Assembly (NCBI RefSeq): GCF_016107525.1
Contig: NZ_JABASR010000005.1
Span: forward strand, 62,001-126,000
From: Psychrobacter aquimaris
GTDB lineage: Bacteria > Pseudomonadota > Gammaproteobacteria > Pseudomonadales > Moraxellaceae
Direction: 5' to 3'
Length of the DNA: 64,000 nt
Below the pieces are notes generated by a model, which was given only the letters and a program-made list of their open reading frames with translations, was not told the DNA's origin and did no database searches. The translations under genes and the position numbers were made by a program. How positions within the stretch are numbered: the stretch's first letter is position 1; each line of letters starts with the position of its first letter. This document shows positions 1 to 9,763 of this stretch, piece after piece.

Positions 1-209
1 CCTTGCTCGACCGTGCCCGCCGCGAGGCTATTGTACGGATGCGCACTGAAGCGAAGGCCAAAGGCTATAACCATATTTATGGATTACGCCTTGAAGTCAG
101 CAATATCAATCAATTGGGCAGCATGGTCGAAGCCATTGCCTATGGTACAGCGGTTATCAGTATCGATAATACCAGTCATGCGACTACTGCTCTTCAATTC
201 TCTATCTAA
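1..209 (+). CDS. YbjQ-like heavy-metal-binding domain protein, 3' end only
   Basis: The reading frame is open from the window edge to a TAA at 207-209, so only the last 68 or so residues are seen and the true start lies outside. The visible part has the pattern typical of YbjQ/DUF74 proteins: a helix rich in Ala, Arg and Glu (ARREAIVRMRTEAKAKG), a short strand (NHIYGLRLEVS) and a C-terminal strand ending EAIAYGTAVIS. Proteins of this family are small oligomeric beta-alpha proteins of unknown function, often called heavy-metal-binding by similarity only. The final 13 or so residues after the conserved AYGTAV strand look like a non-conserved tail. No function should be assumed. Confidence 0.6.
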   Translation, partial: LLDRARREAIVRMRTEAKAKGYNHIYGLRLEVSNINQLGSMVEAIAYGTAVISIDNTSHATTALQFSI

Positions 210-283
210 ACGACGCCTGTCACCCAATCATTTATTCCATAACCTGCTTAAATACTCTTTAATTCGATTGTATTGGACAACAG

Positions 284-1360
284 CTAAAAGCGACGACCGT
301 TTATTTTTTTTCTGGCATCTGCTCTGTCATTGGCGGTTTGTTCTTTTACTTTTTCGACATCGAATAAAAACGTACGATTTTTTAGTACCGCGACAAACAC
401 CACGCCACCGACGGTATTGCCCACCAATATCACCACTAAAAACAGCAAGTAATTCCATAAGCTGACGGTATTTCCATATAACAAAGCAGAAAATATCTCG
501 ATATTGCCAACGATACTGTGATGCAATCCTAAAAATCCGATGCTACCAGTGATAATAGAGACTAAGACAATACGGCTAAGTGTGTCGCGTGCTGAGGTAA
601 CAAGCCATGCGGTCATTCCCATCATCCAACCCGCTAATACCGCACTACCAAAGATAACCCACCACTCAAACCCCAAAATATGCTCAGCATAAGCGTCAAT
701 ATTACTCACACTAAACAGCTGCATATTTAAGCCCAAACCAATCATTAAGGCGGCAAACAAACAACCACCAACGATGTTGCCAGCGATCACAATGCCCCAA
801 AGGCGTAGCAGTTTGGTTAATGGCTCTATACCATTGAGGACAGGAAGGCTTAAAAGAGAGGTTTGCTCGGTAAATAATAGCGACTGACCAATGACCACGA
901 TAATAAAGCCGATTGGGTAAAGTAGGGAGGCGAGCACAATCGCATAGTGACTGGGTAACACGCCACTGAGCAGCGCGAAAGCGGATAAAATCATAAAAAA
1001 ACTGATGCCAATCTCAAGTCCAGCGGTAAAAGCACTGGTAAATAGTGAGCCAAGTGAGCGCTCAAAGGTTTCTTTGGCATCCATTGCTTGCTCTACTAAA
1101 ATGCTGGCGTGGCTTTTTGCCTGACTCAAATTGTCATCATTGGCGACTTTTTTGATGGTTTCTTTGTCTTCTTCGCTAATATCCTCAGAAAAATCTTCGT
1201 CTTCCAAACTTTCTGTCGCATCGGTATCATCTGGCATCTCAGTCTTGCTAACGTCTTTATCTTCAGCAATAGATGGTTGATTAACACTATTATCAGTCAA
1301 GCGCTTATCGGCTATTTTGTCAGCTTCAGAGTTGCTTTTATGCTCGGTATCTTGGGACAA
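284..1360 (-). CDS. Formate/nitrite transporter (FNT) family channel, YfdC-like
   Basis: A membrane protein of up to 358 residues. The first 75 or so residues are very acidic (many Asp, Glu and Ser) and should be cytoplasmic. From about residue 95 there are six hydrophobic segments with the Gly-rich character of the FNT fold, including GNIVGGCLFAAL and VGNTVGGVVFVAVLKN. FNT channels form pentamers that pass small monovalent anions across the inner membrane. The long acidic N-terminus and the overall pattern recall E. coli YfdC more than FocA or NirC, so the substrate is unknown. The start is uncertain: the longest frame begins with TTG at 1360, while the first in-frame ATG is at 1237, inside the acidic region. 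The gene stands alone and is divergent from valS. Confidence 0.8.
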   Translation of the reverse strand: MSQDTEHKSNSEADKIADKRLTDNSVNQPSIAEDKDVSKTEMPDDTDATESLEDEDFSEDISEEDKETIKKVANDDNLSQAKSHASILVEQAMDAKETFERSLGSLFTSAFTAGLEIGISFFMILSAFALLSGVLPSHYAIVLASLLYPIGFIIVVIGQSLLFTEQTSLLSLPVLNGIEPLTKLLRLWGIVIAGNIVGGCLFAALMIGLGLNMQLFSVSNIDAYAEHILGFEWWVIFGSAVLAGWMMGMTAWLVTSARDTLSRIVLVSIITGSIGFLGLHHSIVGNIEIFSALLYGNTVSLWNYLLFLVVILVGNTVGGVVFVAVLKNRTFLFDVEKVKEQTANDRADARKKINGRRF

Positions 1361-1653
1361 GGTCGGCTCACTATTGATTAGATAACGTTTTTAGTATTTT
1401 TTAATATAAAGATATCAGTGCTATTTTAGCGCATGACAGTGGCGGGTTCTGTTGAGCATTTAACCGATTGGGGTTATTAATTGTTCAATAACGTCATTAA
1501 AAACTACCTTCAGGCTTTATAAATTGCCTTACCATCTAACAAAATCTGCCTATCTGCGTTAAAATCACTCTATCAATGATATTTCCTGTTTTTATAGTGT
1601 TTACGCTATCTCATTTTGACCACATTCATTATCAACAATAAGATCACCCTATT

Positions 1654-4623
1654 ATGAGCAATCCTAATACCGATACCAGCATTGATAGCAATGCTAAGAC
1701 CAACCTGACCCAATCAATCCAAGCTGCGCTAAGCCAGTTAGAAAATGCGTACAATCCTGCACAAGTCGAAGCAGGTATGTATCAAGGCTGGGAAGAAAGC
1801 GGCTATTTTCAGCCGACTTTTGACAAAGACGAGTCATTTTCTATCGCACTACCACCGCCGAACGTCACTGGCTCGCTACACATGGGACATGGTTTTAACA
1901 ATGCAATCATGGATGCGCTCACACGTTATCATCGTATGGATGGTGACAATACGCTTTGGCAGCCAGGTACGGATCATGCAGGTATCGCGACCCAAATGGT
2001 TGTTGAGCGTCGTTTGGAGGCGCAAGGTATCAAGCGCCGTGATATGACGCGTGAAGACTTCATCGATAAAGTGTGGGAATGGAAAGAAGAGTCGGGCGGC
2101 AATATCACTAGCCAAATTCGCCGTTTGGGCAGCTCGGTTGATTGGTCACGTGAGCGCTTTACCATGGATGATGGTCTGTCTAATGCGGTAAAAGAAGTGT
2201 TCGTTCGTCTGTTCGATGATGGTTTGATTTATCGTGGCAAACGTCTAGTGAATTGGGATCCAAAATTCCAAACCGCATTATCTGACCTAGAAGTAGAAAA
2301 TCATGATGAAAAAGGCAGCTTGTGGCATTTCCGCTATCATTTCACGGATAAAGACTTAACGACCCAAGATGGTAAAAACTATCTAGTCGTTGCCACCACA
2401 CGTCCTGAAACGCTCCTTGGTGATACTGCTGTTGCGGTCAATCCTAGCGATGAGCGTTATGCGCATTTGGTCGGCAAAACCATTACTCTGCCAATCACTG
2501 GTCGCGTCGTGCCTATCGTCGCTGATGATTATGTCGAAAAAGACTTTGGTACAGGCTGTGTGAAAATCACGCCTGCTCATGATTTTAACGATTATGAATT
2601 GGGTCGTCGTCACAGCTTGCCATTGATTAATATCCTTGATGAGCGCGCCAATATCCTACCAGCGATGGAAGTTTATCCTGACTTGCAAACGCGTGAGCCA
2701 GAATTAGAAACCACGCCAAGCGAGTACGCAGGACTTGAGCGTTTTGCCGCTCGTAAGTTCCTCGTGGCGCAAGCAGGCGAGCAGGGCTGGCTAGAAGATA
2801 TCGAAGACTACGCACTAAAAGCCCCACGTGCTGAGCGTGGCGGTACGATCGTTGAGCCGTGGTTGACCGATCAGTGGTATGTCGCTGTCAAAGAGCTTGC
2901 CAAGCCTGCGATTGACGCGGTAGAAGACGGTAGCATCGAGTTCGTCCCTGCGCAGTACAAAAACATGTATATGTCGTGGATGACCGATCTGCAAGACTGG
3001 TGTATCAGCCGTCAGTTGTGGTGGGGACATCGTATCCCTGCATGGTATGACGATGCGACGGGTGAAATCTATGTCGCCCGTGACGAAGCGGAAGTGCGTA
3101 GCAAGTACAGTCTCAGTGACGATATCGTATTGCGCCAAGATAATGACGTGCTCGATACATGGTTCAGCTCTGGTCTATGGACGTTTAGTACGCTTGACTG
3201 GGCAGACGTCAACGCCGATCCACGCGTGATGGACACCTTCCACCCAACCAGCGTGTTGGTGACGGGTTTTGACATTATTTTCTTTTGGGTTGCCCGCATG
3301 ATCATGATGACCATGCACTTCGTGAAAAACGAAGATGGCACGCCGCAAGTACCATTTAAGACCGTCTATGTGCATGGTCTGGTACGTGATGGCAATGGTC
3401 AAAAAATGTCAAAATCTAAAGGTAACGTCTTAGATCCGATTGACCTCATCGACGGTATTGAGCTAGAAGCGCTGGTAGAAAAACGCACCAGCAATATGAT
3501 GAATCCGAAAGACGCGGCCAAGATTGAGAAGCAAACGCGTAAAGAGTTCCCAGAAGGCATCCCAGCTTATGGTACAGATGCACTGCGCTTTACCTTTACC
3601 TCGCTTGCTAGTACTGGTCGCGATATCAACTTTGATCTAAAGCGTGTCGAGGGCTATCGTAACTTCTGTAATAAAATCTGGAACGCCAGCCGTTTTGTCC
3701 TCATGAACTGTGTCGATGGTGACAGCAATGCCAAGCCTATCGATCAAGCGGCGAATCCCGACGTATGGGAATTACCAGAAAAATGGATCATGAGTCGTCT
3801 GAACTCTAGCATCAAAGACATTCATCAGCATTTCGCTCAGTATCGTCTCGATATGGTCAGCCAAGATATCTATGAGTTCATCTGGAACGAGTACTGTGAT
3901 TGGTACGTTGAGCTTGCCAAAGCCAGCCTAAATGATGACTCAGTGTCTGACGAGCGTAAAGCGCAAATCCGCTATGTACTGCTGCACGTGCTAGAGACGG
4001 CGCTACGCTTCACCCATCCAATCATGCCGTATCTGACGGAGCAAATCTGGCAGACCATCGCCCCGCTACTCGGTCGTAAAAACACCGATAGCATCGTGGT
4101 CGCTGACTATCCACAGACCGATGATAGCCAAATCAGTGAACAGACTGAAGCGGACATGGCATGGCTACAAGAGCTAATCGCGAGCGTCCGTAACATCCGT
4201 GGTGAGATGAAACTGGGCAATGCGGTACGTCTGCCAGTGCTGCTACAAAACGTCTCTAGCGACGAAGAAGCGCGTCTATCCCGTATCAAAAACCAATTCA
4301 AAGCGCTTGCCAAAGTCGAGAGTCTAGAGATCGTCAAAGAAGGCGATGAGGTGCCGCTATCGTCATCGAGCATGGTTGGTCAGCTACGTGTACTCGTACC
4401 GATGAAAGGTCTAATTGACCCTACGGCTGAGCTGGCTCGTTTGGGTAAGTCATATGATAAGTTGAAAGGTCAAGCGGAAGGTATCGCGCGTAAGCTCGGT
4501 AATGAAGGCTTTGTCAGTAAAGCACCTGCGGAAGTGGTCGATGCTGAGAAGGCGAAACTGGCTGAGCTAGAGGGGCAGTTGACGGCGATGACGGCGCAGA
4601 TGGAAGAGTTGAAAGCGTTGTAA
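1654..4623 (+). CDS. valS: Valine--tRNA ligase
   Basis: This class I aminoacyl-tRNA synthetase charges tRNA-Val with valine using ATP in the cytoplasm. At 989 residues it has the usual ValRS length. The HIGH-type motif is HMGH at residues 76-79, preceded by PPPNVTGSL, and the KMSKS motif is at residues 584-588. The CP1 editing domain follows the first half of the Rossmann fold, with [15 protein letters not shown] visible. The anticodon-binding helical domain contains [13 protein letters not shown]. The C-terminal 70 or so residues form the family's Leu/Lys/Glu-rich coiled-coil arm. The ATG at 1654 has only a weak ribosome site (AAGA). The gene is monocistronic, followed 30 bases later by a hairpin terminator. 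An extended N-terminus of about 30 residues precedes the first conserved block. Confidence 0.97.
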   Translation: MSNPNTDTSIDSNAKTNLTQSIQAALSQLENAYNPAQVEAGMYQGWEESGYFQPTFDKDESFSIALPPPNVTGSLHMGHGFNNAIMDALTRYHRMDGDNTLWQPGTDHAGIATQMVVERRLEAQGIKRRDMTREDFIDKVWEWKEESGGNITSQIRRLGSSVDWSRERFTMDDGLSNAVKEVFVRLFDDGLIYRGKRLVNWDPKFQTALSDLEVENHDEKGSLWHFRYHFTDKDLTTQDGKNYLVVATTRPETLLGDTAVAVNPSDERYAHLVGKTITLPITGRVVPIVADDYVEKDFGTGCVKITPAHDFNDYELGRRHSLPLINILDERANILPAMEVYPDLQTREPELETTPSEYAGLERFAARKFLVAQAGEQGWLEDIEDYALKAPRAERGGTIVEPWLTDQWYVAVKELAKPAIDAVEDGSIEFVPAQYKNMYMSWMTDLQDWCISRQLWWGHRIPAWYDDATGEIYVARDEAEVRSKYSLSDDIVLRQDNDVLDTWFSSGLWTFSTLDWADVNADPRVMDTFHPTSVLVTGFDIIFFWVARMIMMTMHFVKNEDGTPQVPFKTVYVHGLVRDGNGQKMSKSKGNVLDPIDLIDGIELEALVEKRTSNMMNPKDAAKIEKQTRKEFPEGIPAYGTDALRFTFTSLASTGRDINFDLKRVEGYRNFCNKIWNASRFVLMNCVDGDSNAKPIDQAANPDVWELPEKWIMSRLNSSIKDIHQHFAQYRLDMVSQDIYEFIWNEYCDWYVELAKASLNDDSVSDERKAQIRYVLLHVLETALRFTHPIMPYLTEQIWQTIAPLLGRKNTDSIVVADYPQTDDSQISEQTEADMAWLQELIASVRNIRGEMKLGNAVRLPVLLQNVSSDEEARLSRIKNQFKALAKVESLEIVKEGDEVPLSSSSMVGQLRVLVPMKGLIDPTAELARLGKSYDKLKGQAEGIARKLGNEGFVSKAPAEVVDAEKAKLAELEGQLTAMTAQMEELKAL

Positions 4624-4650
4624 TTTAAAAGATAGATATCTATATTAAAA

Positions 4651-4684
4651 AGAACGCTATCACGATTGTGATGGCGTTTTTTAT
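4651..4684 (+). terminator. Intrinsic terminator of valS
   Basis: The inverted repeat AACGCTATCAC / GTGATGGCGTT has a 4-base loop and is followed by a run of T. It lies 28 bases after the valS stop. It separates valS from the AT-rich insert that follows. Confidence 0.85.
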
Positions 4685-4788
4685 TGTCTACTGCTTAGTT
4701 CTCTAATCAACTCTTAGTACTGCCAAATACTAAATATTTGTGTGCTATTATTCTAAAATTCAATATCATTTGCAAACAGGGCGCTTGT

Positions 4789-6816
4789 ATGGCATACGTA
4801 TTTCATAAGTTAGAAGAAAAAATATTTAAACGTTGCGATGAAAAATTATTGAAAACATTAACGTACTTTTATAATATTAGTTACAAAAAATGTAGTAAAT
4901 ATAAAGAATGTATGAATCCAGTTTTTGAAAATCTTGGCGAGTGCGCATTACACTGTTCAAGCACTAACATTACTAAAAAAAATAAGAATAAGCACGAAAG
5001 ACACTTCAATTTACTGTTAAGAGAGTATATTTTCTATATGATAAGAGGGTTGGTTTTCGAGAATGATTTTAAAGGTATTCCAGATTCGAATTATGTGAAA
5101 AGTATTCATTATAGTGTGATGAAACCTTCTATTTTTATTGAAAACAAAAAGCTAAAAGATATTTTAAATTCTAAAGATATTTGCATTAAAAATATAATTT
5201 TTCCAAGTTCAACCATCGGTTTTCATAGTTGTGATTACATATTAAAAGAGTTCAAGAAAATTAAATTTGAGAGTTGTATTTTTAATGACAATCTAATAGT
5301 TGAAAAAAGTTGTAGGTATTATGAAGATTGTACTTTTAATAAGAATATAGAGATAAAGGCAGATACGGAGTATCTTTATACAAAAGATAAAAAGGATGTA
5401 AATTATGATCCTGCTCTTTCTTCATTAGATGAAGATGAATATAGATATAAGGAATGTGTGTTTGAAAAGGATGTTAGTATATTAGGGCAGGAAAAAATTA
5501 ATTATATATATTATAAGTTATTTAGAAATTGCGATTTTAAAAAAAATGTAAATATAGAAAATATAAAAATAAGAAGTGATCTTATTACTATTTCAAATAT
5601 ATTTGAATACATAAAAATTATTGGTAATAAATATAAGTATAAAGAATTAATTTGTAAATATAAAAATATTTATTCTCTAAATGATATATTGATAAAAAAT
5701 TGTAATTTTGACAGTAGTTTTAAGTTTAATGGTGTAGATTTAGACTATATAGAAAAAAAAGATATGGATGACTATAATGTAAATCTATCAAATGAAATTA
5801 AAGATATATTTAGTATAAACAGTCTGATTATTAAAGAAACTAAGTTTAATGAAAAATTCGAGTTAAAAAATTGTACAGTGATAAATATTAATTTCGAAGA
5901 TTCAAATATAAAAGGTATTTTCGATGTATACAAGAGTTTTTTTGTAAAAGCTAGGTTCTTTAAAAGTATTTTTGAGGAATTCGCTGCATTCGAGTATGTG
6001 GTTTTTGGTGATGGATTTATAAAAAATAAAACAGATTTTATCTATGTAACTTTTAAGGATTTTTCTAACTTTAGGGATACAGATTTTAGATCAGGTTTAA
6101 ATTTTTCACGGGCAAATCTGAAGCAAGATCCTAATTTCTTAAATGCTATATTAGATGAGAATTTGACAGATAGAGAAACATTAAGAATAATAAAAAATTC
6201 ATTTGAAAAAGTAAATAACAAGATAGAGTCCAATAGGTTTTTTATTTATGAGATGAACTCTTATAAGCAAGAAAACGAAAACTATATTTCTGATGGTTTA
6301 ACAAAATTCATAGTTAGCAAGAATTCTTTTTTTGCTATATTTTTAATGTGTATAATGCTCTTCGTATATTTTGGGTTTGGTCTTATAGCTACACCTATAA
6401 TATTACTATTAATTGTTTTTAGAGTTGTTTTTAAATCTTCTTTAGGCTTGATTTTTACTTATATGATTTTAATGGCAAATCAATCTATATCAGGGTTTGG
6501 CAAAAGCTATATAAGGCCTATTGTAATATTCTTATTTTCGATAGTTTTTTATACCTATATTTTGGAAGTGCATAAAGGTATTTTTAGTGAGAAGCCGGTA
6601 TCAGAGTACATTGTATCACTGAGAAGCTTTGTAACAAAAGACTGGTTTGTGTCTCTATCAGAGTTTTTGAATGCTTGTGCCGCTAATGTCCCCTTATTCA
6701 GTAAAGCACTTGAAAAGAAAAGTGGTGTAGAGTTTATCAGTCTAATATTCTTTATCTGGTTTGGCATACTTACATGGCAAATAATAGTTTCAGTTAAAAG
6801 AAATACGCAGCATTAA
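4789..6816 (+). CDS. Orphan pentapeptide-type membrane protein with N-terminal Cys/His cluster
   Basis: About 675 residues from the ATG at 4789; an upstream in-frame TTG at 4738 is less likely. Its bases are far richer in A+T than both neighbours, and it uses many AAA, AAT, ATA and TTT codons. Near the N-terminus, C35-x5-C41-x10-C52-x2-H55 resembles a small zinc-binding knuckle. The middle (about residues 140-445) holds degenerate pentapeptide-like strands such as FESCIFND, YKECVFEKD, FRNCDFKKN, IKNCNFDSS and FSRANLKQD. Next comes a charged helix (DRETLRIIKNSFEKVNNKIESNRFF at about 461-485, quoted in two parts here: DRETLRIIKNSF and EKVNNKIESNRFF). Several hydrophobic segments start near residue 512, the last (ISLIFFIWFGILTWQIIVS) close to the C-terminus. 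The helix followed by membrane segments is known from uncharacterised pentapeptide-repeat proteins. I cannot assign a function. Composition and isolation suggest horizontal gain. Confidence 0.75.
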   Translation: MAYVFHKLEEKIFKRCDEKLLKTLTYFYNISYKKCSKYKECMNPVFENLGECALHCSSTNITKKNKNKHERHFNLLLREYIFYMIRGLVFENDFKGIPDSNYVKSIHYSVMKPSIFIENKKLKDILNSKDICIKNIIFPSSTIGFHSCDYILKEFKKIKFESCIFNDNLIVEKSCRYYEDCTFNKNIEIKADTEYLYTKDKKDVNYDPALSSLDEDEYRYKECVFEKDVSILGQEKINYIYYKLFRNCDFKKNVNIENIKIRSDLITISNIFEYIKIIGNKYKYKELICKYKNIYSLNDILIKNCNFDSSFKFNGVDLDYIEKKDMDDYNVNLSNEIKDIFSINSLIIKETKFNEKFELKNCTVININFEDSNIKGIFDVYKSFFVKARFFKSIFEEFAAFEYVVFGDGFIKNKTDFIYVTFKDFSNFRDTDFRSGLNFSRANLKQDPNFLNAILDENLTDRETLRIIKNSFEKVNNKIESNRFFIYEMNSYKQENENYISDGLTKFIVSKNSFFAIFLMCIMLFVYFGFGLIATPIILLLIVFRVVFKSSLGLIFTYMILMANQSISGFGKSYIRPIVIFLFSIVFYTYILEVHKGIFSEKPVSEYIVSLRSFVTKDWFVSLSEFLNACAANVPLFSKALEKKSGVEFISLIFFIWFGILTWQIIVSVKRNTQH

Positions 6817-6865
6817 ACAGTAGTATAGAGTTCTATAATAATATTTAATTTGTATAAGGAACACC

Positions 6866-8161
6866 ATGAACCATCTCACCGTCGGACAACGCGCGCCTCT
6901 AATCAACCTTGCTATTGACGATACCGCACCCATCACGCTCAAGTTCACTCGCCAAAGCCCGATAGAGACGGACATCAGCTGCTTTGCCTTAGACGCAGCG
7001 GGCAAACTGATCAATGATGATTATATGGTGTTTTATAATCAGCCAACCTCACCTTGCGGGCAAATCAAGCTCACCCATTACGAGTCGCAGCCAACGGCAA
7101 ATAAAGGCATCCAAGCCGAGTTTGAGGTTAACTTATCCAAACTGTCAGCGAATATAGATAGCTTGTTTTTTGTGTTATCAGCCGACACGCCGCTGAATCA
7201 AATTCAATCGTTAGAGATTGGCATTTGGCAGCAGTCGCAAAAAACGCAGGCAGAATATCAAGCAGCCGATTTTGCACAGCAGCAAGCCAGTATGTTGATG
7301 CAGCTTTATCGTAAGAGTGGCGTTTGGCGGGTTTCTAACGTCGCGCAAGGCTTTAATGGTGGACTTGCCGCCATCGTGCAGCACTTCGGTGGTGACGTAG
7401 AAGAGAGTAGCCCGCAAGCAGCAGAGGTAACCGCAACGCCAGTTCAAGTAAAACCGTCGTTAGAAAAGGTCATGCTAGACAAAGCACCAAAACTGGTTAA
7501 CCTCGCCAAAAAAGCCACGATATCGCTTGAGAAACGCCAATTGCAGCAATTAACCGCAAAGGTAGCGTTGGTGTTAGACGCCTCAGGCTCAATGAACAGA
7601 CAGTACAAAAAAGGCCGCGTGCAAGAGGTGGTCAACCGCATATTGCCATTGGCAGTGAACTTCGATGACGACCAAGCGCTTGACTGCTGGGCTTTTGCCC
7701 GAGATCCGCAGTATTTGGGCGAGATTGGGCTGAGCAACTATGACGGTTTCATTGACAACGCGCATGGTGGCTGGCGCAAATGGGCACTTGGCCCACGTAT
7801 CAACAATGAAGCCGAAGTCATGAAAGCCGTGACTGAGTTTTATCAAAAGGACGGCTTAGATGTGCCTATCTACGTGCTATTTATCAGTGATGGCGGGGTG
7901 AATGACAATCGCGGTATCACAAGAGTTATGACGGAAGCGGCGAAACTCCCAATATTTTGGCAGTTTGTGGGCTTGGGTGGTCGTGGTTATGGCATCCTAA
8001 AAAAACTAGACGACATGACAGGGCGCGTGATTGATAATTGCGACTTTTTTGAATTAGATGATTTAGACGACATTAGCGAAGAAGCCTTGTATGAAAATAT
8101 GCTAGAAGAATTTCCAAGCTGGCTAAAAGAAGCACGCGAGATAGGATTGATAGCGAAATAA
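6866..8161 (+). CDS. TerD-type domain fused to VWA domain (TerF-like)
   Basis: A cytoplasmic protein of 431 residues. Residues 1-130 or so resemble the TerD/CABP stress fold: a hydrophobic strand with DISCFALDAAGKL, then NYQP-like and FVLSAD elements, and a segment AEYQAADFAQQQASMLMQLY with VWRVSNVAQGFNGGLAAIVQHFG, which is standard at the end of TerD domains. From about residue 228 a von Willebrand A domain follows. Its metal-ion-dependent adhesion site DASGS begins at D238, and later strands read PIYVLFISDGGVND. Such fusions belong to the Ter (tellurite/stress) families, whose biochemical role is unclear. No other ter genes are nearby. The ATG follows an AAGGAA-type ribosome site. A hairpin terminator follows. 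Confidence 0.82.
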   Translation: MNHLTVGQRAPLINLAIDDTAPITLKFTRQSPIETDISCFALDAAGKLINDDYMVFYNQPTSPCGQIKLTHYESQPTANKGIQAEFEVNLSKLSANIDSLFFVLSADTPLNQIQSLEIGIWQQSQKTQAEYQAADFAQQQASMLMQLYRKSGVWRVSNVAQGFNGGLAAIVQHFGGDVEESSPQAAEVTATPVQVKPSLEKVMLDKAPKLVNLAKKATISLEKRQLQQLTAKVALVLDASGSMNRQYKKGRVQEVVNRILPLAVNFDDDQALDCWAFARDPQYLGEIGLSNYDGFIDNAHGGWRKWALGPRINNEAEVMKAVTEFYQKDGLDVPIYVLFISDGGVNDNRGITRVMTEAAKLPIFWQFVGLGGRGYGILKKLDDMTGRVIDNCDFFELDDLDDISEEALYENMLEEFPSWLKEAREIGLIAK

Positions 8162-8187
8162 ATTAGGATAGTATCTTCAACAATAAG

Positions 8188-8220
8188 ACCGTTTATAGTT
8201 TAGCTATGAGCGGTTTTTTA
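8188..8220 (+). terminator. Intrinsic terminator after the TerD-VWA gene
   Basis: An 11-bp stem, ACCGTTTATAG / CTATGAGCGGT, contains G-U pairs, has a short loop and is followed by six T. It lies 27 bases after the stop codon. Confidence 0.8.
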
Positions 8221-8420
8221 TTGCCAAAAATTCAGTCAAAGGTTGTGAACTCACTTACCCAACCACTAACCAAAAATACTTATTAATAGCAAAAACCTTG
8301 TAAAAATAGTCTTGTACCGTTCTGAGTGATATTGCATGCTTAGCTACCTATATAGGCATAGGCAGTTATATAGAGGATCATCTCGTTTAAAAATTTAGCT
8401 GTCTAACTTTTATCGAATAT

Positions 8421-8594
8421 TAGGGCGTGTCCTCAATTCAATCGATATTCATCTAAATGGGTTAAAAATGGCTAAATCTTGCCAAACGGCGTTAAATAGC
8501 TGACTAATATCTCGATATTATCTGCGCTATTTTCCTTGTTTGACTGCAATTTATCTCATTTTTATCACCATTTTTAAAATGAGGACACGCCCTA
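8421..8594. mobile_element. 174-bp MITE-like element with 15-bp perfect terminal inverted repeats
   Basis: TAGGGCGTGTCCTCA at 8421-8435 is repeated exactly, inverted, at 8580-8594. The outer TA at each end may be a TA target duplication, leaving 13-bp termini starting GGGCGTGTCC. The interior has no open frame of useful length and is AT-rich. This is the structure of a non-autonomous miniature element mobilised by a transposase encoded elsewhere. The family is not certain; an IS5- or IS630-type origin would fit the TA sites. It ends 32 bases before the start of the DUF454 gene, so it contributes that gene's immediate upstream region. The rest of the 8162-8626 gap shows nothing else clear. Confidence 0.75.
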
Positions 8595-8626
8595 GCCCCT
8601 CCATATCATTCAATGACAGTATTTTT

Positions 8627-9049
8627 ATGAGCCAACACAAAAAAGCCTTTTATTATCGACCCAAAACCAATCAACATAACAGCCCAACGGTGCGTTGGAC
8701 GTTTGTCATACTGGGCTGGCTATTTTTTGTATTGGGTATTATCGGTGTGTTACTGCCCGTCATGCCGACCGCGCCTTTTATATTATTGGCAGCGGGTTGC
8801 TGGGCACGTAGTTCGCGACGCTTTCATTTTTGGCTGATCAATCATCGTTATTTTGGGAAGTTTGTACGCGATTGGGAAAATAATCACGCGGTGCCACTCT
8901 ATGCCAAGTGGCTGGCGACAATAATGATGACTATTTCAACAACGATGTTATTTTTTAACATTCCCTCCGATATGATATGGCTAGCATGGCTGGTAGCCAC
9001 GGTTTGTAGTGGGGTTGCGGTCTATTTATTCCGTTTGCCAAATGCCTAA
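8627..9049 (+). CDS. DUF454 (YbaN-like) inner-membrane protein
   Basis: A 140-residue protein from the ATG at 8627; the longer frame from 8540 would run through the right end of the MITE and is unlikely. The family signature is clear: GWLFFVLGIIGVLLPVMPTAPFILLAAGCWARSS, given here in pieces as GIIGVLLPVMPTAPF and AAGCWARSSRRFH, followed by WLINHRYFGKFVRDW. There are about three to four membrane segments, two of them in the C-terminal part. YbaN/DUF454 proteins are small inner-membrane proteins of unknown function. The MITE just upstream may supply or disrupt its promoter. No obvious terminator follows before the cold-shock promoter. Confidence 0.85.
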   Translation: MSQHKKAFYYRPKTNQHNSPTVRWTFVILGWLFFVLGIIGVLLPVMPTAPFILLAAGCWARSSRRFHFWLINHRYFGKFVRDWENNHAVPLYAKWLATIMMTISTTMLFFNIPSDMIWLAWLVATVCSGVAVYLFRLPNA

Positions 9050-9117
9050 AAATCAGTGTAATAAGGGTAAGAAATAGTGAAAAATTGCCGCCAGTTACAC
9101 GAAACATGAGATAAGAC

Positions 9118-9146
9118 TTGCGATATTGGGATGTACCCCTTATAAT
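9118..9146 (+). promoter_or_regulatory. Sigma-70 promoter of the cold-shock gene, with long leader
   Basis: TTGCGA at 9118-9123 and a perfect TATAAT at 9141-9146 are separated by 17 bases. Transcription would start near 9153, giving an untranslated leader of about 143 nt before the ATG at 9296. Long leaders are known for cspA-type genes, where RNA structure controls translation by temperature. A thermosensor role here is inference. Confidence 0.6.
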
Positions 9147-9295
9147 ACGTCCAAGCTTAAGAGCAGTTCTGCACCAAATCATTACCTCGTAGTATTAGTT
9201 ATAATCCTTCGTTTTAATATTTATCGTTCAGTAGCTATTTGCAAGCGTTACCGGTCACTAGGCCATTAAATAAATTTAAAAGTAGGATTATCAAT

Positions 9296-9505
9296 ATGTC
9301 AGATACTCAAAAAGGTACAGTTAAGTGGTTCAACGAAGCTAAAGGCTTTGGTTTTATCGCTCCAGAAACTGGCGCAGACGTTTTTGCTCATTACAGCGAA
9401 ATCACTGGTTCAGGTTTCAAAACTTTGGCTGAAGGCCAAGAAGTTGAGTTCACTGTAACTCAAGGTCAAAAAGGCCCACAAGCCCATAACATCGTTGCTA
9501 TCTAA
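9296..9505 (+). CDS. Cold-shock protein (CspA family)
   Basis: A 69-residue protein made of one cold-shock domain. The RNA-binding motifs RNP1 (KGFGFIAPE) and RNP2 (DVFAHYSEI) are both present, and the start ([15 protein letters not shown]) is canonical. Such proteins bind single-stranded RNA and DNA and melt RNA structure in the cytoplasm. The start was set at ATG 9296 because it follows TAGGA by 8 bases; the upstream frame from 9239 is within the leader. A strong promoter lies about 150 bases upstream and a strong terminator directly follows, so it is a single-gene unit. Whether it is induced by cold or constitutive cannot be told from the protein. Confidence 0.95.
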   Translation: MSDTQKGTVKWFNEAKGFGFIAPETGADVFAHYSEITGSGFKTLAEGQEVEFTVTQGQKGPQAHNIVAI

Positions 9506-9540
9506 TCTGTCTTTATAGACAATTAGAGCAAGATGAAAAA

Positions 9541-9569
9541 AAAGCGAACCTTCGGGTTCGTTTTTTTTC
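9541..9569 (+). terminator. Intrinsic terminator of the cold-shock gene
   Basis: The stem GCGAACC / GGTTCGT has a TTCG tetraloop, which is especially stable, and is followed by eight T. It lies 38 bases after the stop. Confidence 0.92.
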
Positions 9570-9660
9570 GTCTACGATTCAATATAAGCTATTTGCAATT
9601 AAAGCTTAATATCTATAACGCGGCTTTATGTTAAGTGGCTTTTGAATCAGACGATAAACC

Positions 9661-9704
9661 AAAAATGCCGACGACTAGCATATAGCATAGTCGTCGGCAT
9701 TTTC
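9661..9704. terminator. Bidirectional hairpin, terminator of the YeiH-like gene
   Basis: AAAATGCCGACGACTA and its exact complement TAGTCGTCGGCATTTT flank a 10-base loop. A and T runs on both sides allow function in either direction. It is placed to end transcription of the minus-strand gene at 9764. Confidence 0.8.
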
Positions 9705-9763
9705 GGTTTATATAGTTCATGGCAAGGATGATAACGAACGGCAAGGATGTTTGGTAATTTAAT

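Noticed and set aside
8540-8626. Longer start for the DUF454 gene
   Set aside because: The extra codons run through the right terminal repeat of the MITE and have no similarity to the family; ATG 8627 is a better start.
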